Assembly: GCF_030450055.1 (NCBI RefSeq)
Contig: NZ_CP118480.1
Span: 2,259,415 to 2,323,414, forward strand
From: Gallaecimonas kandeliae
GTDB lineage: Bacteria > Pseudomonadota > Gammaproteobacteria > Enterobacterales > Gallaecimonadaceae
Length of the DNA stretch: 64,000 nucleotides
Reading direction: 5' to 3'
In this document: positions 34,604 to 45,485 of the stretch, one piece after another
Layout of the letters: each line of letters opens with the position of its first letter
Numbering within the stretch: the first letter of the stretch is position 1
Program-made: the position numbers and the translations under genes
The notes under the pieces: generated by a model
Told to the model about the DNA's origin: nothing
The model's input: only the letters and a program-made list of their open reading frames with translations
The model's database searches: none

Positions 34604-34673
34604 TGTCTACCTAGGTGGAGCCTCGATACCTCAGTGCCCTGCCCTATTGGCAAGACCTGGGCGGACGGCGTCT

Positions 34674-34964
34674 TTACTTGATATCGGTAGAGCGGTAGAC
34701 GGTCTTGATCAGATGCCAGCCGAACTTGGTCTTGACCGGGCCCTGGACCTCGAACAGCGGCTTCTTGAACACCACGTCGTCGAAAGCCTTGACCATGTCG
34801 CCCTTGCGAAACTCCCCCAGGTCGCCGCCGCGGCGTTTGGAGGGGCAGAGGGAGTGCTGCTTGGCCAGCTTGTTGAAGTCGGCGCCCTTCTTGAGCTGCG
34901 CCAACAGCTTCTCGGCTTCTTCGCGGGTCTTGACCAGGATGTGGTAGGCACTGGCGGTGGCCAT
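34674..34964 (-). CDS. ppiC: Parvulin-type peptidyl-prolyl cis-trans isomerase
   Basis: 96 residues, the length of E. coli PpiC (93). [39 protein letters not shown] and [12 protein letters not shown] are the parvulin blocks, with the active-site Cys in SLCPS and the two His. Cytoplasmic single-domain prolyl isomerase. GAGGAG precedes the start. Confidence 0.93.
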   Translation of the reverse strand: MATASAYHILVKTREEAEKLLAQLKKGADFNKLAKQHSLCPSKRRGGDLGEFRKGDMVKAFDDVVFKKPLFEVQGPVKTKFGWHLIKTVYRSTDIK

Positions 34965-35024
34965 GGACAGCTCCTCTCGTTATGGGGGCGCTATTTTGAC
35001 CATAGCCGGCGCCCCCGGCAAGGC

Positions 35025-36695
35025 CTAACTCATCACCGGCTCGCTATCCAGGCTGCGGCTGCTGCGGGCCAGGCTTTCCAGCTCGACGCTGGCCGGCTCG
35101 AAGCTGTCGCTGCGGGCCATGTGCCAGACCCTGGCGTAGAAATCTCCCTCAATGCGCTCTTGGAGCAGCTCGCCGGGCTTCAAGAAGACGTGGATCTGCG
35201 AGAAGAGCCTGACTTCGGTGCTGCTGGTGCGGCGCACCAGGTGCTTGCCCTCCAGCTGGTCCGGGTGGTCCAGGCCGGCGGCGGCCATCATCTCGGCCAG
35301 GGTATGGAGGGTGTTGTGGTGGAAATTGCGCACCCGCTCGGCCTTTTCCGGCACCACCAGGGCACGCTGGCGCAGCTTGTCCTGGGTGGCGACACCGGTC
35401 GGGCACTTGTTGGTGTGGCAGGACTGGGACTGGACACAGCCGACGGCGAACATGAAGCCCCTGGCCGAGTTGGCCCAGTCGGCGCCTATGGCCAGGACGC
35501 TGGCGATATCGAAAGCCGAGACTATCTTGCCGCTGGCGCCGATCTTTATTTTGTCGCGAAGATTGAGCCCCACCAGGGTGTTGTGGACGAACAACAGCCC
35601 TTCACGCAGCGGCACGCCGATATGGTTGGAGAATTCCAGGGGCGCCGCCCCAGTGCCCCCTTCCTTGCCGTCGACGACAATGAAGTCGGGCACTATGCCG
35701 CTCTCCAGCATGGCCTTGGCGATGCCCATGAACTCCCAGGGGTGGCCCAGGCAAAGCTTGAAGCCCACCGGCTTGCCGCCACTGAGCTCACGCAGCTGCT
35801 GGATAAAGGCCAGCAGTTCCAGCGGGGTGGAAAAGGCGCTGTGGCTGGACGGCGATATGCAGTCCTGGCCCCTGGGCACGCCCCGGGTCTCGGCGATTTC
35901 GGCCGTGACCTTGTGGGCGGGCAGGATGCCGCCGTGGCCTGGCTTGGCCCCTTGGCTGAGCTTGATCTCTATCATCTTGACCTGGGGATCCTTGGCCTGC
36001 TCGGCAAAGCGTACCGGGTCGAAATGGCCGTCCGGGGTCCGGCAGCCGAAATAGCCCGAGCCCAGCTCCCAGATGAGGTCGCCGCCGAATTCCCGGTGGT
36101 AGGGGCTGATGCTGCCCTCCCCCGTGTCGTGGGCAAAGCCGCCCAGCTTGGCGCCCTTGTTCAGGGCCCGGATGGCGTTGGCGGACAGGGCCCCGAAGCT
36201 CATGGCGGAGATATTGAAGATGGAGGCCGAATAAGGCTGGCTGCACTGGGGCCCCCCTATCTTCACCCTGAAGCCCTGGTGCTCCTGCACTGCCTTGGGG
36301 CACATGGAGTGGTTGATGAACTCGAAACCCGGCTCGTAGACGTCGATGAGGGTGCCGAAGGGTTTGGCGGAGTTCTGATCCTTGGCGCGGGCATAGACCA
36401 GGGAACGCTGGGCCCTAGAGAAAGGCAGCTTGTCGTCGTCCCCTTCCAGCAGGTACTGGCGCAGCTCGGGGCGCACGAACTCCACCAGGTAACGGATATT
36501 GCCCAGCACCGGGTAGTTGCGGCGTATGGAGTGGCGGCTCTGGATAAGGTCGTAGACCCCCAACAGGCTCAAGAGGCCGGTGAGGATGGTCAAGGACCAG
36601 AGCCAGGGGTGGTGATCCAGGAGCGGCAGGCAGATCAGGGTGACGAGGATACAGCCGACGAAGAAGGCGTAGCGGCTGAAGAGCGAGAGTTTCAT
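35025..36695 (-). CDS. FMN-binding glutamate-synthase-family protein
   Basis: 556 residues. Two N-terminal hydrophobic helices (about 7-27 and 31-50) anchor a domain like the GltB central region: FGALSANAIRALNKGAKLGGF, EIKLSQGAKPGHGG, VDGKEGGTGAAP (FMN and Fe-S site) and CNTNKCPTG-like SCHTNKCPTGVATQ with a cysteine cluster. It lacks the glutaminase domain of true glutamate synthase. Substrate not known; an oxidoreductase at the inner membrane is likely. Confidence 0.87.
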   Translation of the reverse strand: MKLSLFSRYAFFVGCILVTLICLPLLDHHPWLWSLTILTGLLSLLGVYDLIQSRHSIRRNYPVLGNIRYLVEFVRPELRQYLLEGDDDKLPFSRAQRSLVYARAKDQNSAKPFGTLIDVYEPGFEFINHSMCPKAVQEHQGFRVKIGGPQCSQPYSASIFNISAMSFGALSANAIRALNKGAKLGGFAHDTGEGSISPYHREFGGDLIWELGSGYFGCRTPDGHFDPVRFAEQAKDPQVKMIEIKLSQGAKPGHGGILPAHKVTAEIAETRGVPRGQDCISPSSHSAFSTPLELLAFIQQLRELSGGKPVGFKLCLGHPWEFMGIAKAMLESGIVPDFIVVDGKEGGTGAAPLEFSNHIGVPLREGLLFVHNTLVGLNLRDKIKIGASGKIVSAFDIASVLAIGADWANSARGFMFAVGCVQSQSCHTNKCPTGVATQDKLRQRALVVPEKAERVRNFHHNTLHTLAEMMAAAGLDHPDQLEGKHLVRRTSSTEVRLFSQIHVFLKPGELLQERIEGDFYARVWHMARSDSFEPASVELESLARSSRSLDSEPVMS

Positions 36696-36768
36696 GCTTC
36701 ATTCCTTGGCATGGAGGCTGTGACCACCATAACACCAGAAGGCCGCAGCGGCACGAAACAGAGCGTCC

Positions 36769-37080
36769 CTAAACCAGCTTCAGGCAGTCCAGGCCGTCCA
36801 GGGCCATGTGGATGAGCAGCCCCACCCCGACCCAACGGGTCCGGGGCAAGAGCGCCAGCAGGGCGTAGAGGCCTATGGCCCAGGACTGGTGCAACGGGTG
36901 GAAACCGATGGAGCAGCGCAGCGGGTCGAAGACGGGCCTGGCCAGCAGGTGGTCCAGATCCACCGCCATGGTGGCCCACATCACCAGGGTGGCCTTGCGC
37001 CACTGGGGCCGCCAGCAGGCGAGCGCCACCAGCAATGGCACCAAGAAGTGGCCAATCATGTGCAGCTGGCTGGAGAGCAT
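36769..37080 (-). CDS. DUF6122-like small membrane protein
   Basis: 103 residues, three to four helices, with His/Asp pairs HMIGHFLVPLL, DLDHLLARP, FHPLHQSW and LIHMALDGLD. This spacing resembles the YdjM/LexA-regulated metal-dependent membrane hydrolase group and DUF6122. The start overlaps the upstream gene's stop (TGATG), so it is coupled to it. Confidence 0.72.
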   Translation of the reverse strand: MLSSQLHMIGHFLVPLLVALACWRPQWRKATLVMWATMAVDLDHLLARPVFDPLRCSIGFHPLHQSWAIGLYALLALLPRTRWVGVGLLIHMALDGLDCLKLV

Positions 37081-37550
37081 CAGAAACGGGGCCTGTCGCG
37101 CCACAGCAGCGGCAGGTACTTGGAACTCAAGAGGTAGACGAGGCCCCAGCTGGTCACCGCCAATTGGATGGCCAGCCAGGGATCGTAACGGCCGTGGGTC
37201 TTGATGATGGCGGCGACGATAAGGCCGAGGTCGCCGACCAACGTCAGCTTGAGCAGCCAGCCCTGCTGGCGCCAGCACCACCAGAGCTTGTCGGAGCCGT
37301 CCACCTGGCGGTGGCCGTTGAGCCAGAGACAGAGCAGCGCCGGTAGCGCCGGCAGCAGCCAGGGCCAGGCCTTTTCAAAATCCGGCATCAGTTGCTCCAG
37401 GAAACGGCCGCCGGCCTGGCCGCCCATCAGGGAGCCGAGCCAGATGATGGGGTAACGCATCAGCCACCAGAGCAGCACCCAGAGCGGCCGCGGCATCGAC
37501 AGCAGGCCCTTGGCGTCCAGTTGGCTGGGATGAAATTCCAGCTTAGGCAT
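37080..37550 (-). CDS. DUF2919 (YfeZ-like) membrane protein
   Basis: 156 residues with about four helices. The start HPSQLDAKGLLSMPRPLWVLL and the end GLVYLLSSKYLPLLWRDRP match the DUF2919 pattern. Overlaps the GntR-family gene upstream by 8 bases and the next gene by 3, suggesting one transcript. Function unknown. Confidence 0.75.
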   Translation of the reverse strand: MPKLEFHPSQLDAKGLLSMPRPLWVLLWWLMRYPIIWLGSLMGGQAGGRFLEQLMPDFEKAWPWLLPALPALLCLWLNGHRQVDGSDKLWWCWRQQGWLLKLTLVGDLGLIVAAIIKTHGRYDPWLAIQLAVTSWGLVYLLSSKYLPLLWRDRPRF

Positions 37551-38214
37551 GACGCCCGGCCAGGATCATGTTGAGCACGTCCTGCTTGGCGTCACAGATA
37601 TGGGCCTTGAGCCGTTCCACGGCTTCATCGATACGCTTGTCGCGGCAGCAGGCCAGCAGCGCCTCGTGCTCCCCTTCGGCGCGCTGCACGCCGCCGTCCA
37701 GCAGCAGATGCAGCCGCACGTAGCGGTCGGCGTGAGTATTAAGGGTCTGTACCAGCTCCAGGGTGCGGGGCCTGTTGGCGCCGGCGTAGAGGCTCAGGTG
37801 GAACTGGCGGTTGAGGCCGGCCCAATCCTGGATGGAACCCTGCTTGAGGGCGGCATCCATCTGCAGCAGGTAGCCCTGGGAATGGTGCAGATCCAGGGCC
37901 GTGAGGTTGGGGATGGAGCGGGTCAGGAGGTCGGGTTCGAGCAGCAGGCGGATATCGAACAGCTCTTCGGCCTGCTCTACCGACAAAGGCGTGACCCTGG
38001 CACCCTTGTGGGCCTCGAAGTCGATAAGGCCTTCGGCCTCCAGCTGCATCAGGGCCTCGCGCACCGGGATACGGCTGACGTTGAGGCTCTCGGCCAGCAG
38101 GTTCTGGCGTAGCGGCTCGCCGGCCTTGAGTTCGCCGGAGAGGATGCGGTCGCGCAGGCTGTCCAGCACGTAGGAGGTACGGGTCTTATGGACGACGGGG
38201 GCTTTCTGGGTCAT
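37543..38214 (-). CDS. GntR-family regulator, FadR/FCD subfamily
   Basis: 223 residues. N-terminal winged helix (LRDRILSGELKAGEPLRQNLLAESLNVSRIPVREALMQLEAEGLI) and C-terminal all-helical FCD domain (about 85-215) with the ELFDIRLLLEP start and His residues that bind a metal and ligand. FCD regulators respond to small organic acids. Target genes not apparent; it may control the operon it heads. Confidence 0.9.
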   Translation of the reverse strand: MTQKAPVVHKTRTSYVLDSLRDRILSGELKAGEPLRQNLLAESLNVSRIPVREALMQLEAEGLIDFEAHKGARVTPLSVEQAEELFDIRLLLEPDLLTRSIPNLTALDLHHSQGYLLQMDAALKQGSIQDWAGLNRQFHLSLYAGANRPRTLELVQTLNTHADRYVRLHLLLDGGVQRAEGEHEALLACCRDKRIDEAVERLKAHICDAKQDVLNMILAGRHA

Positions 38215-38272
38215 GGATACCGGTGACTGACGACGGATTGGCCGCAGTATATGCGGCCCCCGCCCGCCAAGG

Positions 38273-38770
38273 CTAGCGGCCTTTCAGGGTGGCGCGAAAA
38301 TCCAGGCGTTTACGGGTATCGATGAAGTAGTAAAGGCCCATCACCACCGCCAGGACCAGGGGCGGCATGGGGGACGGCAGCACCCTGGGCGGGAAGCCCT
38401 GGGCTATGACGTTGAACAGCAGCATGAAGAGCGCCGCCATGGCGAAGAAGCCAAAGCCGCAGAAAAGGCCGTTCTGCAAGGCCAGTTGGGCAGGCTGTTC
38501 GTCCTCGGCTAGGGGAGCTTCGGTCAGGGCCTCGCCATCCACCGCCACCGCCAGCTGGCCGTCCTGGACTGTCACCTCGATAAGGCCAAGGCGCCCTTCC
38601 GGCACCGCCAAGGCACAGAGCCGGTGCAGCTTGAGGGTGCGGAACAGCAGGGATCTGTCCCGCTCCTCGCCGTCCACCAGCAGCCTGACTTCGCCGAGCA
38701 TCAGCCTCGGCAGCAGCTGCACTTCCAGCTTGTGGGTCCGCCATTCTCCTTGCCAGGTTGCAACTTTCAT
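38273..38770 (-). CDS. Hypothetical membrane protein
   Basis: 165 residues. A beta-rich soluble N-terminal part (1-90: LEVQLLPRLMLGEVRLLVDGEE, VTVQDGQLAVAVDGEAL) and two C-terminal helices (about 100-120 and 135-152). The start overlaps the upstream stop by ATGA, so it is coupled to the secreted protein gene. No family recognised. Confidence 0.65.
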   Translation of the reverse strand: MKVATWQGEWRTHKLEVQLLPRLMLGEVRLLVDGEERDRSLLFRTLKLHRLCALAVPEGRLGLIEVTVQDGQLAVAVDGEALTEAPLAEDEQPAQLALQNGLFCGFGFFAMAALFMLLFNVIAQGFPPRVLPSPMPPLVLAVVMGLYYFIDTRKRLDFRATLKGR

Positions 38771-39294
38771 TGTTTCTTCTTGGGGGTCCAGGGAGTGATG
38801 AGTCGGATTTTACTGTGTTTTTCCGGGATGGCGATGCCCGGTTGCAGGCCAGGGAAGTAATCGTAGATCTGCTGGGGGAAATCCACCCCGGCGCCGTCGA
38901 TGAAATGCCAGTCCGGCGACGCCTTGGGCCGCACTGCGATGAGGTAGCTGTCCTCTTCGATGATCTGGCTGGCGTTCTCATAGCGGCTGTGGGTCAGCAC
39001 GAAGGTCAGCCAGTCGTCCCCGGCGGGGTAGAACTGCGTGGGCTTGTCGAGGCGGTAGTCGGTCTGCTTCATGCCGCTGCGGGTCAGCTCCAGCAATGCC
39101 TTCTGGGCATTGACCAGGGCCGCGTCCTCACCGCCCTGGGCATGGATGGCCTTGGGGTGGGTCAGGGCCACCAAGGTCTTGTAGTCGCCATTCAGGGTAG
39201 CGGTCCTCAGCCTGTCCAAGGCGGGGCCCAGCTCGTCGAAGCGGGCCATGGCCGGCGCGGCCAGGAAGCAAAGGCAGAGCAGCAGTTTTTTCAT
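38767..39294 (-). CDS. Secreted hypothetical protein
   Basis: 175 residues. Signal peptide MKKLLLCLCFLAAPAMA, then a domain of ~155 residues with ALVNAQKALLEL, a YRLDKPTQFY strand and a WHFIDGAG segment, which resembles NTF2-like periplasmic domains. Start at 39294 is preferred to 39306 because GGAG lies 4 bases upstream and it overlaps the cupin stop (ATGA). Confidence 0.65.
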   Translation of the reverse strand: MKKLLLCLCFLAAPAMARFDELGPALDRLRTATLNGDYKTLVALTHPKAIHAQGGEDAALVNAQKALLELTRSGMKQTDYRLDKPTQFYPAGDDWLTFVLTHSRYENASQIIEEDSYLIAVRPKASPDWHFIDGAGVDFPQQIYDYFPGLQPGIAIPEKHSKIRLITPWTPKKKQ

Positions 39295-39785
39295 TCTCCG
39301 TCCCAATAGTTGAGGCCCTGGCCTTGGCGGCCGAAGATGGCGAAGGTCCTGTCCTGGCTGTCACCGCCCGGGGCTGAGCCTGCGATGACGCCGTATTTGT
39401 TGGAGTCGGGGTAGAGCATCACGTCCGGCTCCTTCATGGTGGATACCGCCAGGTAGACCAGCTCACGGCTGCCGCTGTTCACTATCTGGTGGGCCTGGTC
39501 GGGCCCGGCCGGGCAGGCCACGAAGTCCCCGGCCTGCAAGGGGTGGCTGTCCTCCCCCATCAGCAGGGTGCCGGTGCCTTCGAGGATGAAGAACATCTCT
39601 TCGTTGTTGAGATGGGCATGGCGGGGCCAGGCCTTCTTGCCGGGCTGAACCCGCACCACCCGGTAGCCCAGCTCCTTGGCGCCGATGGCACCGGCCACCG
39701 AAGCCACCCTGGCGAAATACTGATCGCCGTGGCTGTGGCTGCGGTAGGTCAGCTTCTGGATATTGATAACGGGACTGTCGGCCAT
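39291..39785 (-). CDS. Cupin-domain protein
   Basis: 164 residues, one conserved cupin barrel. Motif 1 is RHAHLNNEEMFFILEGTG (H-x-H-x4-E-x6-G) and motif 2 is PAGPDQAHQIVN (His). A metal-binding dioxygenase, isomerase or sensor role is possible. First gene of a three-gene run that ends at 38273; divergent from the permease at 39940. Confidence 0.85.
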   Translation of the reverse strand: MADSPVINIQKLTYRSHSHGDQYFARVASVAGAIGAKELGYRVVRVQPGKKAWPRHAHLNNEEMFFILEGTGTLLMGEDSHPLQAGDFVACPAGPDQAHQIVNSGSRELVYLAVSTMKEPDVMLYPDSNKYGVIAGSAPGGDSQDRTFAIFGRQGQGLNYWDGE

Positions 39786-39939
39786 GCTTGACCCCGCTCT
39801 TTGGGTCTTTTAAGTTGAGCCCCATTCTAACAACGAAGCCCGGCAAATTAACAACAGCATCACAAGCCGAGGCGCCGTCAGCAGCAGTAAAGACTGGCGG
39901 GAAGGCCAAGCCCCTCCCGATCCAGCAGTCGAGGATCGG

Positions 39940-41046
39940 ATGAACAAGACCCTGGGCTCAGCCCTTATCGTGGCCGGTACCACCATTGGCGCCGGCATGC
40001 TCGCCCTACCGCTCGCCACCGCCAAACTGGGCTTCGGCCTCAGCACGGCCCTCCTTATCGTCTTCGCCCTCTTGGCCGTCAAGGCCGCCTGGATGATGGT
40101 GGACCACTGCATCGCCCTCGACGGCCCCGCTTCCCTGGACGCCCTCGGCCGGAGCGCCTTCGGCCCCCTGGGCAGGCTGGTTGTCGCCATCAGCATGGGC
40201 TTTCTCTACTACTCGCTGATGGCCGCCTATGTGTCCGGCAGTGCCAGCCTGCTGGCGGCCAGCACCGGTATCAGCCAGGGGGCGGCGGCGCTGCTGGCCA
40301 GCCTGGCGGTGGCGGCCCTGGTGACGCTGTCGGTGCGGGTGGTGGACATCAGCAACCGGCTGCTGTTCAGCCTCAAGATGGTGGCGCTGACCCTGGTGGT
40401 GGCCGGGCTGCTGCCCGGCATCAGCCTCCATAATCTCCAGGGTGACAGCGCCCTGCCTCTGGCGTCCCTGCCCATCATCTACACCGCCTTCGGCTACCAC
40501 GGCTCCATCCCGACCCTGGTCAATTACCTGGAGAAGGACCGCAAGGCCCTGCGCCAGGCCATCGCCGGCGGCACCCTGCTGCCCCTGGCCCTCTACCTGA
40601 TTTGGCAACTGGTGGTGCTGGGCAGCCTGGACCAGCAGGCCCTGGTCCAGACCGACGGCGCCCTGGAAAAGCTGGTGTCCGCCCTCACCGGCGGCCAGGG
40701 CGGCTGGCTCAGCCAGTGCATCCACCTCTTTGCCGACCTGGCCCTGGCCACCTCCTTCCTAGGGGTCGCCGTGGGCATGTTCGACTTCCTGGCGGCCCTC
40801 TTTAACCGCCGCTTCACCCTGGCCGGCCGCGGCCAGACGGCGCTGCTGACCTTCATCCCACCGCTCGCCATCGCCCTCTACTTCCCCGGCGCCTTCATCA
40901 GCGCCCTGGGCTTTGCCGCCCTGGCCCTGGCCATGGTTGCCCTGGTGCTGCCGGCCCTGCTCAGCCACCAGCAAAAAAGGCACCTCGAAGGTGCCCTGAT
41001 GCTGGGGGTGGCGCTGCTGGTGACGGTGGCGCAGCTGGCGGGATAA
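39940..41046 (+). CDS. Aromatic amino-acid permease (HAAAP family, TyrP/Mtr type)
   Basis: 368 residues, about 11 helices. GSALIVAGTTIGAGMLALPLATA is the family start, and FGYHGSIPTLVNYLEKD is the conserved middle block of TyrP/TnaB/Mtr transporters. Proton-coupled import of tyrosine or tryptophan is expected. Ends at a strong terminator. Confidence 0.87.
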   Translation: MNKTLGSALIVAGTTIGAGMLALPLATAKLGFGLSTALLIVFALLAVKAAWMMVDHCIALDGPASLDALGRSAFGPLGRLVVAISMGFLYYSLMAAYVSGSASLLAASTGISQGAAALLASLAVAALVTLSVRVVDISNRLLFSLKMVALTLVVAGLLPGISLHNLQGDSALPLASLPIIYTAFGYHGSIPTLVNYLEKDRKALRQAIAGGTLLPLALYLIWQLVVLGSLDQQALVQTDGALEKLVSALTGGQGGWLSQCIHLFADLALATSFLGVAVGMFDFLAALFNRRFTLAGRGQTALLTFIPPLAIALYFPGAFISALGFAALALAMVALVLPALLSHQQKRHLEGALMLGVALLVTVAQLAG

Positions 41047-41047
41047 G

Positions 41048-41078
41048 AAAAGGCGGCCTCTGGGCCGCCTTCTTTTTT
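41048..41078. terminator. Bidirectional terminator
   Basis: Stem AAGGCGGCC / GGCCGCCTT, 4-base loop, T run on the plus strand and A run ahead of the stem. Lies between the convergent permease and GNAT genes. Confidence 0.87.
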
Positions 41079-41092
41079 ACCTGCCAGGAGCC

Positions 41093-41623
41093 TTAGATGG
41101 CCTTGTTCAGCAGGCGGTGCAGACGGATCTGCTTGAGCTCGGTGCCGTCGCGTTCATCGATGCGGTGGCAGCCGTCCTCCTTGAAACCGTGTTTGAGCCA
41201 GAAGCGGATCCCGGCCTGGTTGTTCTCCAGCACCCAGAGGTTCAAGGACACGAAGCCCTGTTCACGTAGCGGCGGCAATGCCTTGTCCAGCAGCTGGCTG
41301 CCGAGGCCGCCGCCCACCAGTTCCGGGTCCAGGTAGAGGGCCCGCAGTTCCGCCGTGGTGCGGCGTGACACGTCGGGGTCACGGGAGCGGCCCGTGTTGA
41401 CGAAGCCCAGCAGGCGGCCGTCGTCTTCCACCAGCCAGGTCTGGCTCTGGGGCTGGCGCAGCAGGCTTTCCACCAGGCCGATACGCCCTGCCACATTCAG
41501 CTTCTCCAGGAAGCTGGCCGGCAGGAATTGCCGATAACTCTGCTGCCAGGCCCGCACCAGGAGGTCAGCGATGGCGGGGGCATCCTCCAGATGGGCTTGG
41601 CGAAACTGCGGCAGTACGGGCAA
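41093..41623 (-). CDS. GNAT family N-acetyltransferase
   Basis: 176 residues. ELRALYLDPELVGGGLGSQLLDKAL is motif A with the acetyl-CoA loop, and LNLWVLENNQAGIRFWLKHGFKEDG is motif B. Substrate unknown. The gap after it to 41845 has no gene beyond a terminator at 41817. Confidence 0.87.
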   Translation of the reverse strand: MPVLPQFRQAHLEDAPAIADLLVRAWQQSYRQFLPASFLEKLNVAGRIGLVESLLRQPQSQTWLVEDDGRLLGFVNTGRSRDPDVSRRTTAELRALYLDPELVGGGLGSQLLDKALPPLREQGFVSLNLWVLENNQAGIRFWLKHGFKEDGCHRIDERDGTELKQIRLHRLLNKAI

Positions 41624-41816
41624 GGTATTGGTCTCGAAAAGGGATCTACCCCGAAATTAGCAAATGCCGGTGGCTCTGGGCAATCCCCTCACCTCCCTGA
41701 ATTTGTACCAGATGGTCGCGGCGCCCCATTCGGCGGCCTTTGCCGCTGGTCTGATGGGTTAGCCGCCGGCAATCAGCCTGGTCAAGGGTTAACCAAGTCC
41801 GGCAGCACCAGCCAAT

Positions 41817-41844
41817 AAGAAAGCCGCCCCTGGGGCGGCTTTCT

Positions 41845-41845
<1 letters not shown>
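41817..41845. terminator. Terminator after the ligA operon end
   Basis: Stem AGAAAGCCGCCCC / GGGGCGGCTTTCT with a 1-base apex; T-rich on both sides. Downstream of the gene at 41845-42258. Confidence 0.8.
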
Positions 41846-44641
<2,796 letters not shown>

Positions 44642-45463
44642 TCAATGGCCGCCGGCCGCCAGCAACTGGCGCCGCGTGAATTCCCGAATTTGCCCCTGGT
44701 AGTGCTGCACCGTCTGCTGGGTAACCAGGTTGCGATCGCCGTCCAGCACCTGGCAGCCGAATTCTTCGGCCAGCTTCTGGGCGGCGGAGAGCATCATGGC
44801 GAAGGCCTTCATGGCGTCACCCTCGTTGGGCAGGGTCATGAACAGGGCCAGGCCCTTGGTGCTGAACTGCTCCATGTTGTCCAAATCGAAGGTGCCGGGG
44901 TTGACCATGTTGGCCAGGCTGAACAGCACAGGGCCGCGGCCGGAGGGCTCCAGGTGGCGGTGGAAGATGTCCATCTCACCGAATTTCAGGCCCAGGGTCA
45001 GCAGCAGCGGCAGCAGCTCGGCCCCTTCGACGGGCTCTTCTTCCCTGGCCACCACGTGCAGCACCAGCACCTGCTGGGGCGCGGGGGCCTCTTGCTGGGG
45101 GGCCGGCTCGGGTTCGATGTCTTCGGCCACCGCCTGCAGGCTCGGCAGCTCGGGTTCGGCAGCTTGTGCCGGGACTTCCTCGGCCACGGCAGCCGCAGCG
45201 GGAGCTGCTGCAGGGGCGGCTTGTGCAGACTCGGCCAGGTTCAGGTCCATCTGCTCCATCTTGGGCTCCTGGCGCTTGCGGGCCACCACCCGCACCTCGC
45301 CGATGCCGTCGTCGTCAAAGCCCTTATCGTCCTTGACCTTGGGCATGGGCTTGATGGCCTTGGTCTTCATCTTGGCCTGGCCCTGGCGGCGAATGGTCCT
45401 AAGGCCATGGGCGAAAATGCCGACTATGACCACTATCCCTAAAACCAGTAGTGCGATATCCAT
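44642..45463 (-). CDS. zipA: Cell-division protein ZipA
   Basis: 273 residues. N-terminal membrane helix MDIALLVLGIVVIVGIFAHGL, a charged segment, a long Pro/Gln/Ala linker (about 70-130), and the C-terminal FtsZ-binding domain (about 135-265, LVLHVVAREEEPVEGAEL and GLALFMTLPNEGDAMKAF). Anchors FtsZ to the membrane. Restricted to Gammaproteobacteria. Lies between smc and ligA, as in Pseudomonas. Confidence 0.92.
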   Translation of the reverse strand: MDIALLVLGIVVIVGIFAHGLRTIRRQGQAKMKTKAIKPMPKVKDDKGFDDDGIGEVRVVARKRQEPKMEQMDLNLAESAQAAPAAAPAAAAVAEEVPAQAAEPELPSLQAVAEDIEPEPAPQQEAPAPQQVLVLHVVAREEEPVEGAELLPLLLTLGLKFGEMDIFHRHLEPSGRGPVLFSLANMVNPGTFDLDNMEQFSTKGLALFMTLPNEGDAMKAFAMMLSAAQKLAEEFGCQVLDGDRNLVTQQTVQHYQGQIREFTRRQLLAAGGH

Positions 45464-45485
45464 CTAGGCTTCCTGTCTCGTTTTT

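Noticed and set aside
34266-36815. 849-codon plus-strand frame through tRNA array and ppiC
   Set aside because: It runs antisense through ppiC and the FMN protein and through tRNA repeats; no domain is visible.
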